Assembly (NCBI RefSeq): GCF_027579695.1
Contig: NC_083578.1
Span: 5,188,460 to 5,252,459, forward strand
Source: Neoarius graeffei
Taxonomy: Eukaryota > Chordata > Actinopteri > Siluriformes > Ariidae
DNA length: 64,000 bases
Direction: 5' to 3'
Shown: positions 43,601 through 55,200 of the stretch, piece after piece
Numbering within the stretch: position 1 is the stretch's first letter
Layout: the number at the start of each line of letters is the position of its first letter
The notes under the pieces: model-generated
What the model was told of the DNA's origin: nothing
The model's input: the letters and a program-made list of their open reading frames with translations, nothing else
Database searches by the model: none
Translations under genes and position numbers: made by a program

Positions 43601-44919
43601 GAACACCACATAGAGATGCCCCCGGGGGTGGTAGTGCGTAGCCGTCCTTATAGATTACCCGAACACAAAAAAAAGGTGGTTCGGGAAGAACTTCAGGCCA
43701 TGCTCGAAATGGGCATCGTCGAGGAGTCCCACAGTGACTGGAGCAGCCCGGTGGTCTTGGTTCCCAAGGCCGGCGGCTCGGTCCGGTTCTGTGTGGACTA
43801 TAGGAAAGTCAACGCAGTGTCTAAATTTGACGCGTACCCAATGCCTCGTATTGATGAGCTGCTTGATCGACTAGGCACGGCTCGCTTTTACTCGACACTG
43901 GATTTGACGAAGGGATATTGGCAGATCCCCTTGACTCCATTATCCCGGGGAAAAACGGCCTTCTCCACACCGTTCGGCTTACACCAGTTCGTCACACTTC
44001 CGTTTGGGCTGTTTGGGGCGCCCGCTACGTTTCAGCGGCTGATGGACCGGATCCTCCGGCCCCATGCCACCTATGCGGCCGCTTACTTGGATGACATCAT
44101 CATTTATAGTAATGACTGGCAGTGGCACCTGCAACACCTGAGGGCCGTCCTTAGGTCGCTGAGGCGGGCGGGGCTCACTGCCAACCCGAAGAAGTGTGCG
44201 ATTGGGCGGGTGGAAGTACGGTATCTGGGCTTCCACTTGGGTAACGGGCAGGTGCGTCCCCAAATTAATAAGACAGCAGCGATTGCGGCCTGCCCGAGGC
44301 CCAAGACCATAAAGGGGGTGAGACAGTTCCTGGGGCTGGCTGGCTATTATCGTAGGTTTATACCTAATTATTCGGACGTCACCAGCCCGCTGACTGACCT
44401 CACTAAAAAGGGGGCGCCAGATCCAGTCCAGTGGACGGAGCAGTGCCAGCGGGCTTTCTCTGAGGTAAAGGCTGCACTGTGTGGGGGGCCACTTTTACAC
44501 TCCCCTGACTTCTCTCTCCCTTTTTTGTCACAGACGGATGCGTCGGACAGAGGGCTGGGGGCCGTTTTGTCCCAGCAGGTGGGGGGAGAGGATCGCCCAG
44601 TATTATACATCAGCCAGAAGCTGTCGGTGTGTGAGGGGCGCTACAGCACCATCGAGAGTGTCTGGCGATCAAATGGGCGGTCTTCACCCTCCGTTACTAC
44701 CTGCTGGGGCGCTCTTTCACCCTCTGTTCAGACCACGCGCCCCTCCAGTGGCTCCACCGCATGAAGGATGCCAACGCGCGGATCACCCGTTGGTATCTAG
44801 CGCTCCAACCTTTCAACTTCAAGGTGGTCCACAGGCCGGGGGCGCAGATGGTCGTGGCGGACTTCCTCTCCCGTCAAGGGGGGGGAGTCGGCTGCGGGCC
44901 GGACGGGTGCCCGGCCTGA
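40673..44919 (+). pseudogene. gag-pol: Gag-pol of the Gmr1-like element, broken
   Basis: A single continuous frame would carry: SCAN-like gag region (about 40890-41290; EAFIALFEQVAEASGW, WRWLRAEDRDAEGI), CCHC knuckle (CWRCGEPGHLQQQC, about 41602), protease (ALVDSGCNQTSI, 41757), HHCC/DDE integrase (42380-42950; GHLGQDKT, CTACREC, GMDLVGPL, LTDQGTSFMS, HPQTDGLVERFN), RT (43630-44300; CVDYRKVNAVSKFDAYPMPR, AAYLDDIIIYS) and RNase H (44530 on; TDASDRGLGAVLSQQ). Lesions: TAG 40721, TAG 41288, TGA 42968, and loss of four bases near 44655 in RNase H. After that shift the frame stays open to the TGA at 44917. No env. Confidence 0.9.
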
Positions 44920-44936
44920 GTCGGGCGGTGGGGGTA

Positions 44937-45255
44937 TGTGGCAGCGGGGGCGTGGTCAAGCGCCGGTCTGTGACAGGAGGGCAGAGTTGGGGAAGGTAAG
45001 TGGCAGAATCGCTTCACCTGAGTGTGATTAATCTATGTTTTGTGTGTGTTCTCCCCAGTAAACCGGGCTTTTTAAGGAGGGAGAGCGAGAGCAGAGGAGC
45101 TCTCTCCACAACCAGACAACCGGAATGTGTGTGCATGCGTGTGTGGCTGAGAGAGAAACCTATTTCCGCTGAAAAGTGAAAATAAAAGAGTTTTTGCGAA
45201 CTCAGTCTCTGTCCTGCCGTCCTCTGTGCTCCACCCACATCCAGTGAACGTTACA
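44937..45255 (+). repeat. 3' LTR of the Gmr1-like element
   Basis: 319 bp, five differences from the 5' LTR by eye, preceded by a GGCGGTGGGGGTA polypurine-like stretch and followed by GACAT. Confidence 0.92.
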
Positions 45256-45713
45256 GACATAAAATCACCAAGTGAGGATTGTTTACATTGAAAAGAGACT
45301 TTGAATATATTTGCGATCCCTCCACCTTTCCCTTGTCGGGTAACATTCAAAAAATTAAAATTTGGGGGAGCTGCTTCGATAAGGGTGGTAGCACTATTTG
45401 CTTGATCCAGCCAGGTTTCAGTTAGAAGCAAAAAATCAAGATTGTGTTTACAAATAAGATCATTAATTAAAAATGACTTGTTTAAAAGTGATCTAATGTT
45501 CAGAAGAGCTAGCTTTACAGAAATTCTAGAAGCAATATTTGGTTGTGCACTCTGATGCTGTTTTAAAACAGGAAGGAGATTAGATTGGTTCACCCCCAGG
45601 GTTAAATGTGCTCTATGTTTTCTGTTTCTTATCAACACAGGAATAGTGTCAACATCGGGTCCCAGCTTTTTTTCAACACATCCATTTGCAGGGACCCAGA
45701 GTACATCAAACAA
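45256..45713 (-). pseudogene. L2-like ORF2, endonuclease N-terminal part
   Basis: SVKLALLNIRSLLNKSFLIN and LDFLLLTETWLD are the start of the APE endonuclease, with the conserved N and E of NIRS and LTETWL. It joins the part at 39859-40308 across the LTR element. Confidence 0.82.
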
Positions 45714-47035
45714 GACTTTCTAAATGTTCCATTTGGTTTGAGGGTGAAAGGATTGGAGATGACATGTATCTTTTGGATGGTGAAAAAGATTTGTAGCCAG
45801 CTGAAAGTCCTGGACGAACACAATTTTGATGAACTGGGTACACTGCTTGTCGCGACAGATTTGGGCTGGAAAAAGAGAGTGTAGCCATTGGGAGCAATTT
45901 TTTCATGCTATTTGGGAAATCCATCCGAGGAGAAGTGGAGTCGTCTGTCCTTGAATGTTGGGAGGCCTGCAAGTCAGATGTTTGTGTGTCCTTGATGACG
46001 ACTTGCAAAGATGATTGTTTAGGCTTTGTAACTATGTCAGTCTGCGACATCTTATCAACTGTTTTCCTCGGTGCTGGCTGAGAAAAGATTGCAAGTTTGT
46101 AGTGGTCTGCTAAGACTTTGGCTCCAATCCAGCTGAGTTCAGTGCTATTTGGCTTGTAAAATTCTTTGCGATTCCAAAAAAGGTTAAAATTGTCTATGAA
46201 ATTCATACCAAATGAAGAACAAGTTTTTCCAAGCCAGGTGTTAAGACTGAAGAGCCGAGAAAAAGCAAAACTTCCTCTCACTGGGAGTGGGCCACTGATA
46301 AAAGATTGAATTCCAGTCTTATAGAGCTCAGAAAAAAAGTTTTCTGAAATCATCTTGGACAAACAGCTGTTCTCTAAAAACATCATTTGCTCCCACATGC
46401 ACAACAATACGTTTAATAGTTTTATGCTCGGACATGAGTTTCAAAATGCTGTCTTTGGTGTCAGAGATGGATGCATTTGGAAGACAACAAATAATCATCT
46501 CATAACCTTTTAATTGTCTTACAGTGGAATCACCAAGAACAAGGGTTGTGGGATCAGGTGGTGTTACGAGCTGCTTTTTGCCTCTTCTCACAGCTCTTCG
46601 ATCTTGGTGTGATCTCTTTTTACTATGTGTTTGTCCGCTTGACAAATCCTCTTCCACATCCCTGAGGCATTCAAATTTGTTCTGAAGCCTTATGGGCTGT
46701 GGATTTTCCATAGGATTGTAGATCCTATTGTAATTTGTAGAACGAGCTGGTGTTGAAGTAATTAGTCTTCTGTTTTTGTTTTTGGGCTTAGCACCCATCA
46801 TTTGCCAGTTTTCAGTACTCACAGGTTGAGTTATGAATTCTTCCACTTGGTCTGCAATGTCCTCAGTCTGTCGGAGTGCAATCTCTGCATTCTCAGCCAC
46901 TGTTTCAGTACTCCTTTCCTGAGATATCGCTTTTAATTCGTCCGTCTTTGGCAGAGCATTAATCTTTGATTCCAGAATAGAAATCCTCTGTTCTAATTCC
47001 ATGCATTTTCTGCAGGATTTTTTGCTTCCTGGCAT
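45706..47035 (-). pseudogene. L2-like ORF1 with SGNH/GDSL esterase domain
   Basis: ORF1 protein, thought to bind RNA/lipid and aid L2/CR1 mobility. From the ATG at 47035: CMELEQRISILESKINALP coiled coil, basic linker (KKRSHQDRRAVRRGKKQ), then an esterase with TLVLGDSTVRQLKG (Ser block I) and IVVHVGANDV (Gly-Asn block III). A frameshift in the A-run near 46340 separates the rest (FSELYKTGIQSFISGPLPV, FIDNFNLFWNR). The final block reads STELSWIGAKVLADHY, where relatives have D-x-x-H, so the catalytic His is lost. Both defects suggest an old copy. Confidence 0.78.
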
Positions 47036-47559
47036 TTAAAAAAAAAAAATAGTGGAAATTAAATTAAAATTAAATTAAAAGCTTATAAAGATGAAAAATT
47101 AAAAAAAAAATAAAATAGTGTATTAGTGTAATAGGAAATTCAATGAGAAAGTAAAGTATAGAAATAAAGATTAAGAAAGCAGGAGCAAAGCAAAGAAGTG
47201 TCCTACTCGCTTGAGTAGGAGGAGCAGAAAAAAGTAAACGACCTAAAATGGACGATGTTGGACACAGTGACACTGCACCAGCTGCAAGTGTACCAGACTA
47301 CATTTCAACAGGAATGGACAGAGGAATTCGCCTTTGTGGGGTGAGAGGGTTCTGCTTTGTGTCCAATAGGCCTATACAATGACAAGATTGCATCGATGAA
47401 ACAATGAAATAAAGCGGTACTTCAAAACACGCCAAGCTACGTTTGCGTCAAAATATTCAGCGGGGGACAGGAGGAAGACAGCATGTCAAGAGCCTCTTCA
47501 TTATGAAAAAGAATATATTACACTCAAATTGTTGGTCATACGTAAAAATGCATTTTAGT

Positions 47560-47658
47560 TGTATTCAGCATCACTTTTTATATATGGCTCTCACGAAAAT
47601 GTATTTGAAAATATGTCGCTTTCATGGCTCTCTCAGCCAAAAAGGTTCCCGACCCCCG
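47560..47658 (+). mobile_element. Terminal fragment of another hAT family
   Basis: TGGCTCTCTCAGCCAAAAAG GTTCCCGACCCCCG, read in reverse, is the end of a widespread vertebrate hAT family (GGGGTCGGGAACCTTTTTGG). Only one end was found. Confidence 0.5.
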
Positions 47659-47899
47659 CCTTAACGTATGTGTGGAGAGCGAGAGTGAACTTGAGTGCCT
47701 GTTTGGAGAACATCCTGAGCGTTGTCCATTGTTCTCCAGGATTTGATAACTGTTACTGTTGCAATACATGTCATGCAATAGGCGTGTGTGCGTAAAGTTA
47801 TAGTAAACCACCCCCCGCCTTTTTTTTTTGAGTCACCAGACCCACCCACCTCCTGCGTTCCGGGACCTCCCACTTCACAAATTAAGCACTGTATACAAG

Positions 47900-49563
47900 T
47901 GTTATGCGAGTAGCACTGGACTAACACTCAATAACACATCTCATAAATAATGTAGTAAACAACACATTTCCTGATTATTTAGCATTCTTTGCATGAGTTT
48001 CAAGCCATCAACTTATTTTTTTGATTATTCTTTTTTTTTTGCAAAAAAATGCACTTATGCTGGGTGCTAACTTGTTCCTGGATACACTATTGTTCTGCAT
48101 TTGTGTAGCACTTTTACAACTATTTTTGGTAAAGGTAATTTGCGGGAGTATTTCCTTAAAACTGGCGCCCTCATGTCACGAAAATACGCTCGGCAAATAT
48201 TCACCCGACTGAAGCACCTCACTATATTGTGTCCCAGGATGTTCACAATACTTATGAACCACCTCCTTGTTTAAAGTAGTTCATGCCATAAACATATGCA
48301 TGACATATCGGTGGGCCATGCCACCCACCCCAGGGGGGAGGGGCCAACCGCAGGGGATTAATGATACAGCTGATTACATCCAGCCTCATCCTCGAACTCG
48401 CCATTCGCGTTGTTCTTGCATGGTGCAGCAGTATTCTTGTACAGCGGAAAAGTGTGCTTGCAGTTGGACGGATCGCCACACAGGGCTAAGCCTAAGCTGG
48501 AAATCATCGTTAGGCCTAGGGCCTACACTTCTTGAGGTAAGTAGACCCATTTACATCCATTTTAATTGTAAAGCAGATTAAAGTGAAATTCTCATCCTTA
48601 GGCCCTTAGAGGAATAGGTCAGGTGTTTATATCAGTTTGAATTAATTAATGATTTTTAAAAATTAATATCACTTTGAGTTACATTGGGGTTATGCCTTTG
48701 GCTTTGCTTTGAAGCATTTGCAAATATGATACTAGGTGGCTGAAATCAGTGATGACCAAGGACTAAAGGATGAGATAGACGATTTAATGTGCAACAAGTC
48801 TGGACAATCTTTTTTTTCTTTTTCCAGAATACCCTAATACCTATTACTTTATTTTTATTATGGCATAAGTCATATGGTTATGGGACAGAAACAGCTGGGC
48901 CTGTGAGCCAAATTTACTGGCAGTGCTGCCACCTCATGGCGTAATATCACAAGAGACCAGAGAACAGAGGCATAGGTTCATATTTATTTTATTTAGTTAC
49001 TATAACCAAATTAAATTTCATGCAAGTCTAAGGAAAACCAGATTCATACAAAAGTCAATGTGTTGTAGATTTTATTCTGCACCCATTTAAGGCACTACTG
49101 ACTCCAGAAATGCATCCAATCAGAGAGGAGCTTGCAAGCTTGTTCGAATCGAAAACAAAATGGCGATGGCATGCAAATGTCACATGTTTTATTCTCGGTG
49201 GTATTTCAAGGATTTTACATACTTAACAATGAGGCAATGATCCGCAACTAACCAAAATAAAGGTAATACAGATCTTAGAATAGTCCTAGAATTTGAGATG
49301 GGAAAACATAAGGTTGTATCAGCCTGTAAAATTTTCATTTTTGGGTAAATCCATGACCGAATGAAGACTTGGTAATTTAACTTTGATAATACAGGCGAGT
49401 GTAAAAAAAAGGTCTCATTCATCAATGTTTAATGTTATCAGACCTTATTTTTCATATATTCCTCGTTTAATGCACAAAAATGTTTCATTAGTGAAAAAAA
49501 ACACATACAATGATGCACAGTTTCTTCAGCTCCCATACATTTATTCAAAATTCTTACGTGCAG
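47900..49563. other. No confident gene; possible 5' end of the following gene
   Basis: No clear coding exon. At 49162 ATGGCGATGGCATGCAAATG opens a 26-codon frame and could be a first exon of the gene below, but nothing else supports it. Sequence around 48240-48540 has weak frames without recognisable motifs. Confidence 0.35.
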
Positions 49564-49940
49564 ATATCACGGGCAAGAGAAAGGGAGCTGCTTCCATGAG
49601 GGAATATCAGAAAAGAAGAGCGGAATCCTTACGTGCTTGTCAAAACACGGCCAATAGTCTTGGAGACAAAGATGATTCCTTAACATCGGATCATACTGAG
49701 AACTTTACCCATGGTGCTGATGTTAATGATGACGTGGAAACAAACTCTGTAATTCATGATGCTAATTATGATGGTCTGCAGGTAGAAAGTACTGATGAAG
49801 AAGATAATGAATCAGTACGGGTGGACTGTGGTAACGATGTTTACGAGATCAACTGGTTGGATGCCTTGAAGGATCCAGAGAATCAGAACATTTTGAAAGA
49901 TGACTTATCTCAGTGGTCAATAGATGAGAAGATCCTGACA
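49564..49940 (+). pseudogene. DUF4806-like gene, upstream exon
   Basis: After an acceptor (CTTACGTGCAG) the frame reads a basic start (GKRKGAASMREYQKRRAESL), then a long acidic segment (HDANYDGLQVESTDEEDNES) and DLSQWSIDEKI, near which a donor must lie; the exact end is unclear. The layout, basic start, acidic linker and a final L-x-x-W-S-I motif, is like the N-terminal exons of fish uncharacterised proteins that end in a DUF4806 domain, and exons of such a gene follow on the same strand. Function is unknown. Start codon not located. Confidence 0.5.
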
Positions 49941-50111
49941 CGTAGTCTGAGTGGACTATGGCTGTTTGACAGATTCTTATCTTAAGAAGTGCAACATTCA
50001 TACAGTGGAAGTGGCGAACCCATTATTTTTGAATATTTCTATGTTCGGACTGAACACTAATGACAAGGAGCATATATAACTTCAACAGGGATAATTATTT
50101 TCTTTCTACAG

Positions 50112-50603
50112 GTGATGGGGTGCCAGCCATACCCGATGTATTTGAGGATATAAACAAAGAAACAACAAGGAAGAGGGCCATAGATGCCAAACCAGAGAGC
50201 GTGTGCCATTCAATGATAGATGATAATGACAGAGAAAAGGTGGTGGAACTCTCAGGCATGGAGGAAGCAGAGAGGCTCAAACAGCTTGAGGGGGACATCT
50301 CATCCTCTGATTCAGAGACTGACCAGCCAACAAAAAGGCGCAAAATGAACAAAGGAGGAGATTGGGACAGACCTGCACTAAAGAAAACGACCAAGCAGAC
50401 ATGTGTCAGATGTCAGACGTCAGATGTGCCTATGAGGAAAGTCCCGACAAGCTATACCACTCCTCAGCCCAAACCCAGTAGTGTGGGTCCGACCCACACA
50501 ACACCAAAGTCTGGGATGTCCAGGAGGATAGAATACAAAACAACAGTGAAGATGTCAGCATGGTCACAGGACCAAACACCACAAAGAGAGATGGATATTG
50601 CCA
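50112..50603 (+). pseudogene. DUF4806-like gene, middle exon
   Basis: Clean splice signals: TCTTTCTACAG before, GTAAGT after. The frame is open through 164 codons: GDGVPAIPDVFEDINKETTR, an acidic/serine stretch (EGDISSSDSETDQPTKRRKM), a CxxC pair (TCVRCQ) and a Pro/Thr-rich tail. Low complexity suggests a flexible nuclear linker. The next intron received the second chromodomain retrotransposon at 50730. Confidence 0.55.
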
Positions 50604-50729
50604 GTAAGTAAAAAAGAATGGTTAAATTAAGGTGTGATATAATATTTATTGTTTGTATATTACATTATATTTAATTTGTATCATACAGGTTTTGAATTTA
50701 AGAATTTTAACTTTGGATCTGGTCATTTC

Positions 50730-51291
50730 TGTTAGGACCGGGACTGTTTTGGCCTCTAGAGGCCGCTGTTATGTTTATCTTGTCATGTTTGTTTTGGCCT
50801 CTAGAGGCCGCCACTGTGTTTTGTGTGTGTCTTGATTGCCTGTTTCCTGCCCCGCCCTGTTCCTTAATTAGTTTGTGGATAAATACCCCTCTGTTTGTTC
50901 CCTTGTCATGGAGTCTTTATGCTATGTTGTCTAGTGCTAGTTTCCTCTGTCCCACGGTTCTTGCCTTTGCCCTTGTGTTTTTGATATTTTTGCTTTCTTT
51001 GAACTTTGTACTTTTTGATCTACTGAGCATTCAGCATTTTTGCCTTTCCTTTTGTTTTTGGACTTTGCACCTTTGGATATTTTTATTTTTGTTATCTTCT
51101 GAGCTTTTGGATTTTCTTTTTGTTTTTTCCATCAGATTGTAAATATTGTATATAGTGTAAATAAACTGTTTTTTGATACTCTACTTTCACCTCATGCCTC
51201 TGCACTTGAGTCATCCCCCTGGTGGCCTAGTGGGGGTTTGCTGGATTATCACACCAGCAATCCGGGTTTGAATCCCAGCAAAACCCTAACA
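50730..51291 (+). repeat. 5' LTR of chromovirus copy 2
   Basis: TGTTAG...CTAACA with the same GGCCTCTAGAGGCC palindromes. The predicted transcript start ATGGAGTCTTT (50908-50918) pairs exactly with AAAGACTCCAT (51293-51303) after the LTR. A- and B-box-like segments are kept near the end. Confidence 0.92.
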
Positions 51292-51304
51292 GAAAGACTC
51301 CATC

Positions 51305-52251
51305 ATGACTGACTCAGCAGAGGCTTCTTCAACTGTCTACCCGGCTAACTTTCAGGGAATTATGGCTGCTTTAACACGCTTCGGAGCTACCATGGATGAA
51401 CTCTTGCAAGCCAACGTGAGACCCTTACTCGCCACGAGGTACTGCTTCAGCAGATTGGGAAAACCCTGGCACAGCTGACTTCTCTACCCCCATCTCCGCT
51501 GCCTCCTTCACCTCGTGAACCCAGCCTTCCTGCACCACAGAGGTATGACGGCAAGCACAGTGAGTGCCGGGAGTTCCTTACCCAGTGCCAACTTACCTTT
51601 GAGCTCCAGCCTACCACCTACACTACGGATCGCCGCAAGATTGCCTTTGTGATAACCTTGTTAGCTGGTAAGGTGTGAGCCTGGGCCATAGCTATCTGGC
51701 AGAGACAGGGACCCGAGTGCTCTGATTTCCAGCTGTTTACGGAGGAGATGCTTCATGTCTTTGATCAAGCTGACATCAGTAAAGACGCAGCCAGAAAGCT
51801 CATGTCCATCCGGCAAGAAGGAAGCGTCACGGACTACGCCATCGCGTTCCGGACGCTCACAGCAGTCAGCGGATGGAACGAAACAGCCCTGGTTTCAGCC
51901 TTTCACCATGGTTTGTCTGACCCCATCAAAGATGGCCTGGCCTCTATCGGATGCCCAAGTGACCTCGAAACTCTGATCTCACATTCTACTCGTCTTGACA
52001 ACAGGATTAGAGAGCGCTGCCGAGTCCTGAGCTTCCCCGGCCTCACTGCCTCGACCTGGAGCCCGTCTACCTCCTCCAGTGACTGTCCAGAGCCCATGCA
52101 AGTTGGCTGTACTCGTCTCTCCGCAGCTGAGAGGGAGTGCAGAAGGAGGGACAAGTGCTGCATCTACTGTGGCAAGCCTGGCCATTTCCGAGCATCATGT
52201 CCCGAGCTCTCAGGAAAAGGACCGCCCCGTCCAGCCGAGGGAGGGTTGTGA
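51305..52251 (+). pseudogene. gag: Gag of chromovirus copy 2
   Basis: Homologous to copy 1 from MTDSAEASSTVYPAN on, but the Pro-rich spacer is shortened, a net frameshift lies in the first 200 bp, and CGA has become TGA at about 51675. The capsid-like part and the CCHC knuckle ([15 protein letters not shown], about 52161) remain. The frameshift heptamer at the end is A GGA AAA rather than G GGA AAA. Confidence 0.88.
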
Positions 52252-55200
52252 CGGGGCCTACCCTCTCTCCTGAACTCCCTGGCCAAGGAGTCTACATCCC
52301 GGTCTCCATCTCCTGGGGTGAGTCTGTCCACTCTTGTCAGGCCTTGTTAGACTCCGGGGCGGCTGGAAACTTTATGGATGTCAACTTCGCCCAAAGTATC
52401 AATGTCCCGACTGCACCTCTTGAAGTCCAACTGTCCGTGTCTGCCCTGGATGGCCAAGCCTTAGGTGACGGAAGAGTCACCCAAGTAACTTCTCCAGTCT
52501 TCCTCCAGTTTCAAGGTCACAAGGAAGAAATATCCCTGCACCTTATTCCTTCACCAGAGTTCCCAGTTATTCTAGGTCTTCCCTGGCTTACCCGCCACAA
52601 CCCTCGTATAGACTGGGTCACTAGCCAGGTTGTGGAGTGGGGTCCTGCTTGCTATGCCTCTTGTCTGCTCTCTAGCTCTCCTGTGTCTCCTGCCGAGCCT
52701 CCTGATCTCACTGAATTATCTCAAGTTCCCACAGAGTACTGGGATCTCAAGGAAGTTTTCAGCAAGAGCAGGGCCGCCGTTCTTCCTCCGCACCGTGCCT
52801 ACGACTGTGCCATCGACTTGCTCCCTGGGACTACCCCCCCTCGTGGCAGACTGTTTTCCCTCTCTCAGCCAGAACGCAAGGCCAAGGAGGAGTACATCAA
52901 GGACGCCTTGGCCTCTGGGATCATTCGACCCTCCACCTCACCTGCTGGTGCCGGCTTCTTCTTTGTCGGCAAGAAAGATGGGGGGCTCTGGCCATGTATT
53001 GATAACAGGGGTCTGAACAAGATCACTGTACGCAACCGCTATCCCCTTCCGCTGATGTCCACAGCGTTCGATCTGCTCCAAGGCGCCAGTGTCTTTACCA
53101 AATTGGACTTACGGAACGCATACCACCTCATCCGTATCCGACAGGGAGATGAGTGGAAGACTGCCTTTAACACCCCGTCTGGGCATTACGAGTACCAGGT
53201 GATGCCCTTCGGACTCACCAACGCACCAGCTGTTTTTCAGGCCCTAATCAACGACGTCTTGAGGGACATGATTAACCAGTACGTTTTTGTCTTCCTCGAC
53301 GACATCCTAATCTTCTCCAAGACCGTGCAGGAGCACCGCCACCATGTCCGCCAGGTTCTCCAGAGGCTGCTACAGAACAATCTGTTCGCTAAGGCCCAGA
53401 AATGCGAATTTCATGTTCCCGAGGTCTCCTTTCGGGGTTTTATTGTACGGACGGGCCAACTCCAGATGGATCCAGCCAAGACCCTGGCCGTCCAGGACTG
53501 GCCCACCCCCAAGTCCGTCAAAGAGGTTCAGCGGGTCTTAGGATTTGCTAACTTCGACCGCAAGTTTATCAGGAACTTCAGTTCCGTAGCAGCGCCCATA
53601 TCGGACCTCACCAAAGGGACAGGTGGATCGTATGTCTGGTCTCCTCAGGCGGAAAAGGCGTTCAAAGACCTCAAGCACCGCTTCTGCACGGCACCCATTC
53701 TGGTCCTCCCGGACCCTTCGCAACCCTTCATCGTCGAGGTGGATGCCTCGGACAGCGGTGTCGGCGCGGTCCTCTCTCAACGCTCGTAAGGAAGGTTGCA
53801 CCCCTGCGCATACTTCTCCCACCGCCTGAGTTCTGCAGAGTCCCGGTATGACGTGGGGGATCGAGAACTGCTAGCAGTTAAACTGGCCCTTGAGGAGTGG
53901 AGGCACTGGCTGGAGGGAGCGCAACATCCATTTTTGTTCTGGACGGACCACAAGAACCTGGAGTACCTCCAGCAAGCAAAGAGACTCAATCCATGACAGG
54001 CTAGGTGGGCCTTGTTTTTCAGTCGGTTTGACTTTACCCTATCATACCGCCCCGGCTCCAAAAACACCAAACCTGATGCGCTTTCCAGGCTGTTCGCTCC
54101 CACCAACAGGGAGAGCGAAGTTGGGCCTATTATCCCTGTGTCCCGGATTGTCGCCCCTGTCCGCTGGGGTATTGAGGAGGCCGTCCGACGAGCCCAACGC
54201 CAGGACCCCGGTCCTGGGACGGGGCCACTGGGCCTCTTGTATGTCCCACATCAAGCCCGGGCCAAGGTTCTCCAGTGGGGTCACTCGTCCCTTCTCACCG
54301 CCCACCCGGGAGCTCGAAGGACCCTGAACTTCCTGAGAAGACGCTTCTGGTGTCCAAGCATGGAGAAGGAAGTGAGGTCATTCGTCCTTTCCTGCGAGGT
54401 GTGCACCAGAAGCAAGAACCCACGACAGCATCCCCAGGGCCTCCTGCATCCTCTGCCCATTCCCCGGCATCCCTGGTCTCACGTGGCAGTCGACTTCATC
54501 ACGGGTCTCCCTGAGTCTCAAGGTAACACTGTCATTTTGGTCATAGTGGACAGATTCTCCAAGGCCTGCCGCTTTATACCACTGTGCAAGCTCCCTTCTG
54601 CCCTTGAAACTGCTAAACTTATGTTCAATCACGTCTTCCGAGTCTTTGGTCTCCCACAGGATATCGTCTCTGACCGGGGGCCCCAGTTCTCCTCCCGAGT
54701 GTGGCACGGGTTTTGCAAGCTCATCGGAGCCACTGCCAGCCTCTCCTCTGGGTTCCACCCACAGTCCAATGGCCAGACGGAGAGCCTCAACCAGGACCTG
54801 GAAACCACCCTGTGAGGCCTGGCTATGGATAACCCGACTTCGTGGAGCACCTGGCTGCCATGGGCAGAGTACGCCCACAACACCCTGCAGTCATCGGCTA
54901 CCAAGCTGTCGCCGTTCCAGTGCCAATTCGGGTTCCAGCCACCTCTCTTCCCGGACCAGGAGGAGGACGCGGGGGTGCCCTCGGTCAACCAATTTGTGAG
55001 ACGGTGTCGCAAGACCTGGAGCAAGGTCAGGAGGACCCTCATCCAGACCTCCAGAACCAACCAGACTCAGGCCAACCGCCATAGAAGACCTGCCCACGCT
55101 TTCCGCCCTGGGCAGCGGGTTTGGCTGTCCACCAAGGACCTTCCACTGTGGGTGGAGAACCGCAAGCTTGCTCCTCACTACATTGGCCCCTTCAAGGTGG

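Larger units (their letters stand above)
40309..45255 (+). mobile_element. Gmr1-like Ty3/gypsy retrotransposon (integrase before RT)
   Basis: 4,947 bp with 319-bp LTRs (about five differences), TG...CA ends and 5-bp duplication GACAT (40304-40308 and 45256-45260). One gag-pol frame: SCAN-like gag domain, CCHC knuckle, protease, integrase, RT, RNase H. Integrase upstream of RT, with Ty3/gypsy-type sequences, is the hallmark of the Gmr1 group known from deuterostomes. Three nonsense codons and a small deletion inactivate it. Confidence 0.92.
37399..47240 (-). mobile_element. L2-like LINE with esterase ORF1, split by an LTR element
   Basis: The 3' end is at about 37399 (tail of CTTGC repeats, minus strand). 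ORF2 RT is at 37755-39830, endonuclease at 39859-40308 and 45256-45713, ORF1 at 45706-47035, and 5' UTR to about 47240. A Gmr1-like retrotransposon sits inside the endonuclease with its own GACAT duplication. Two ORFs with an SGNH esterase in ORF1 match L2/CR1 LINEs such as those of zebrafish. The LINE's own target duplication was not resolved. Confidence 0.82.
36997..47891 (+). mobile_element. hAT element holding nested LINE and LTR insertions
   Basis: Left end CAGGGCTTAATTTGAG; right end, inverted, CAGTGCTTAATTTGTG; 8-bp duplication TATACAAG at 36989-36996 and 47892-47899. Near the left end a short ORF starts at 37344 and is broken at 37397 by an L2-like LINE. Right-hand hAT sequence resumes after about 47240. 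The span is 10.9 kb only because of the inserts. Confidence 0.78.
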
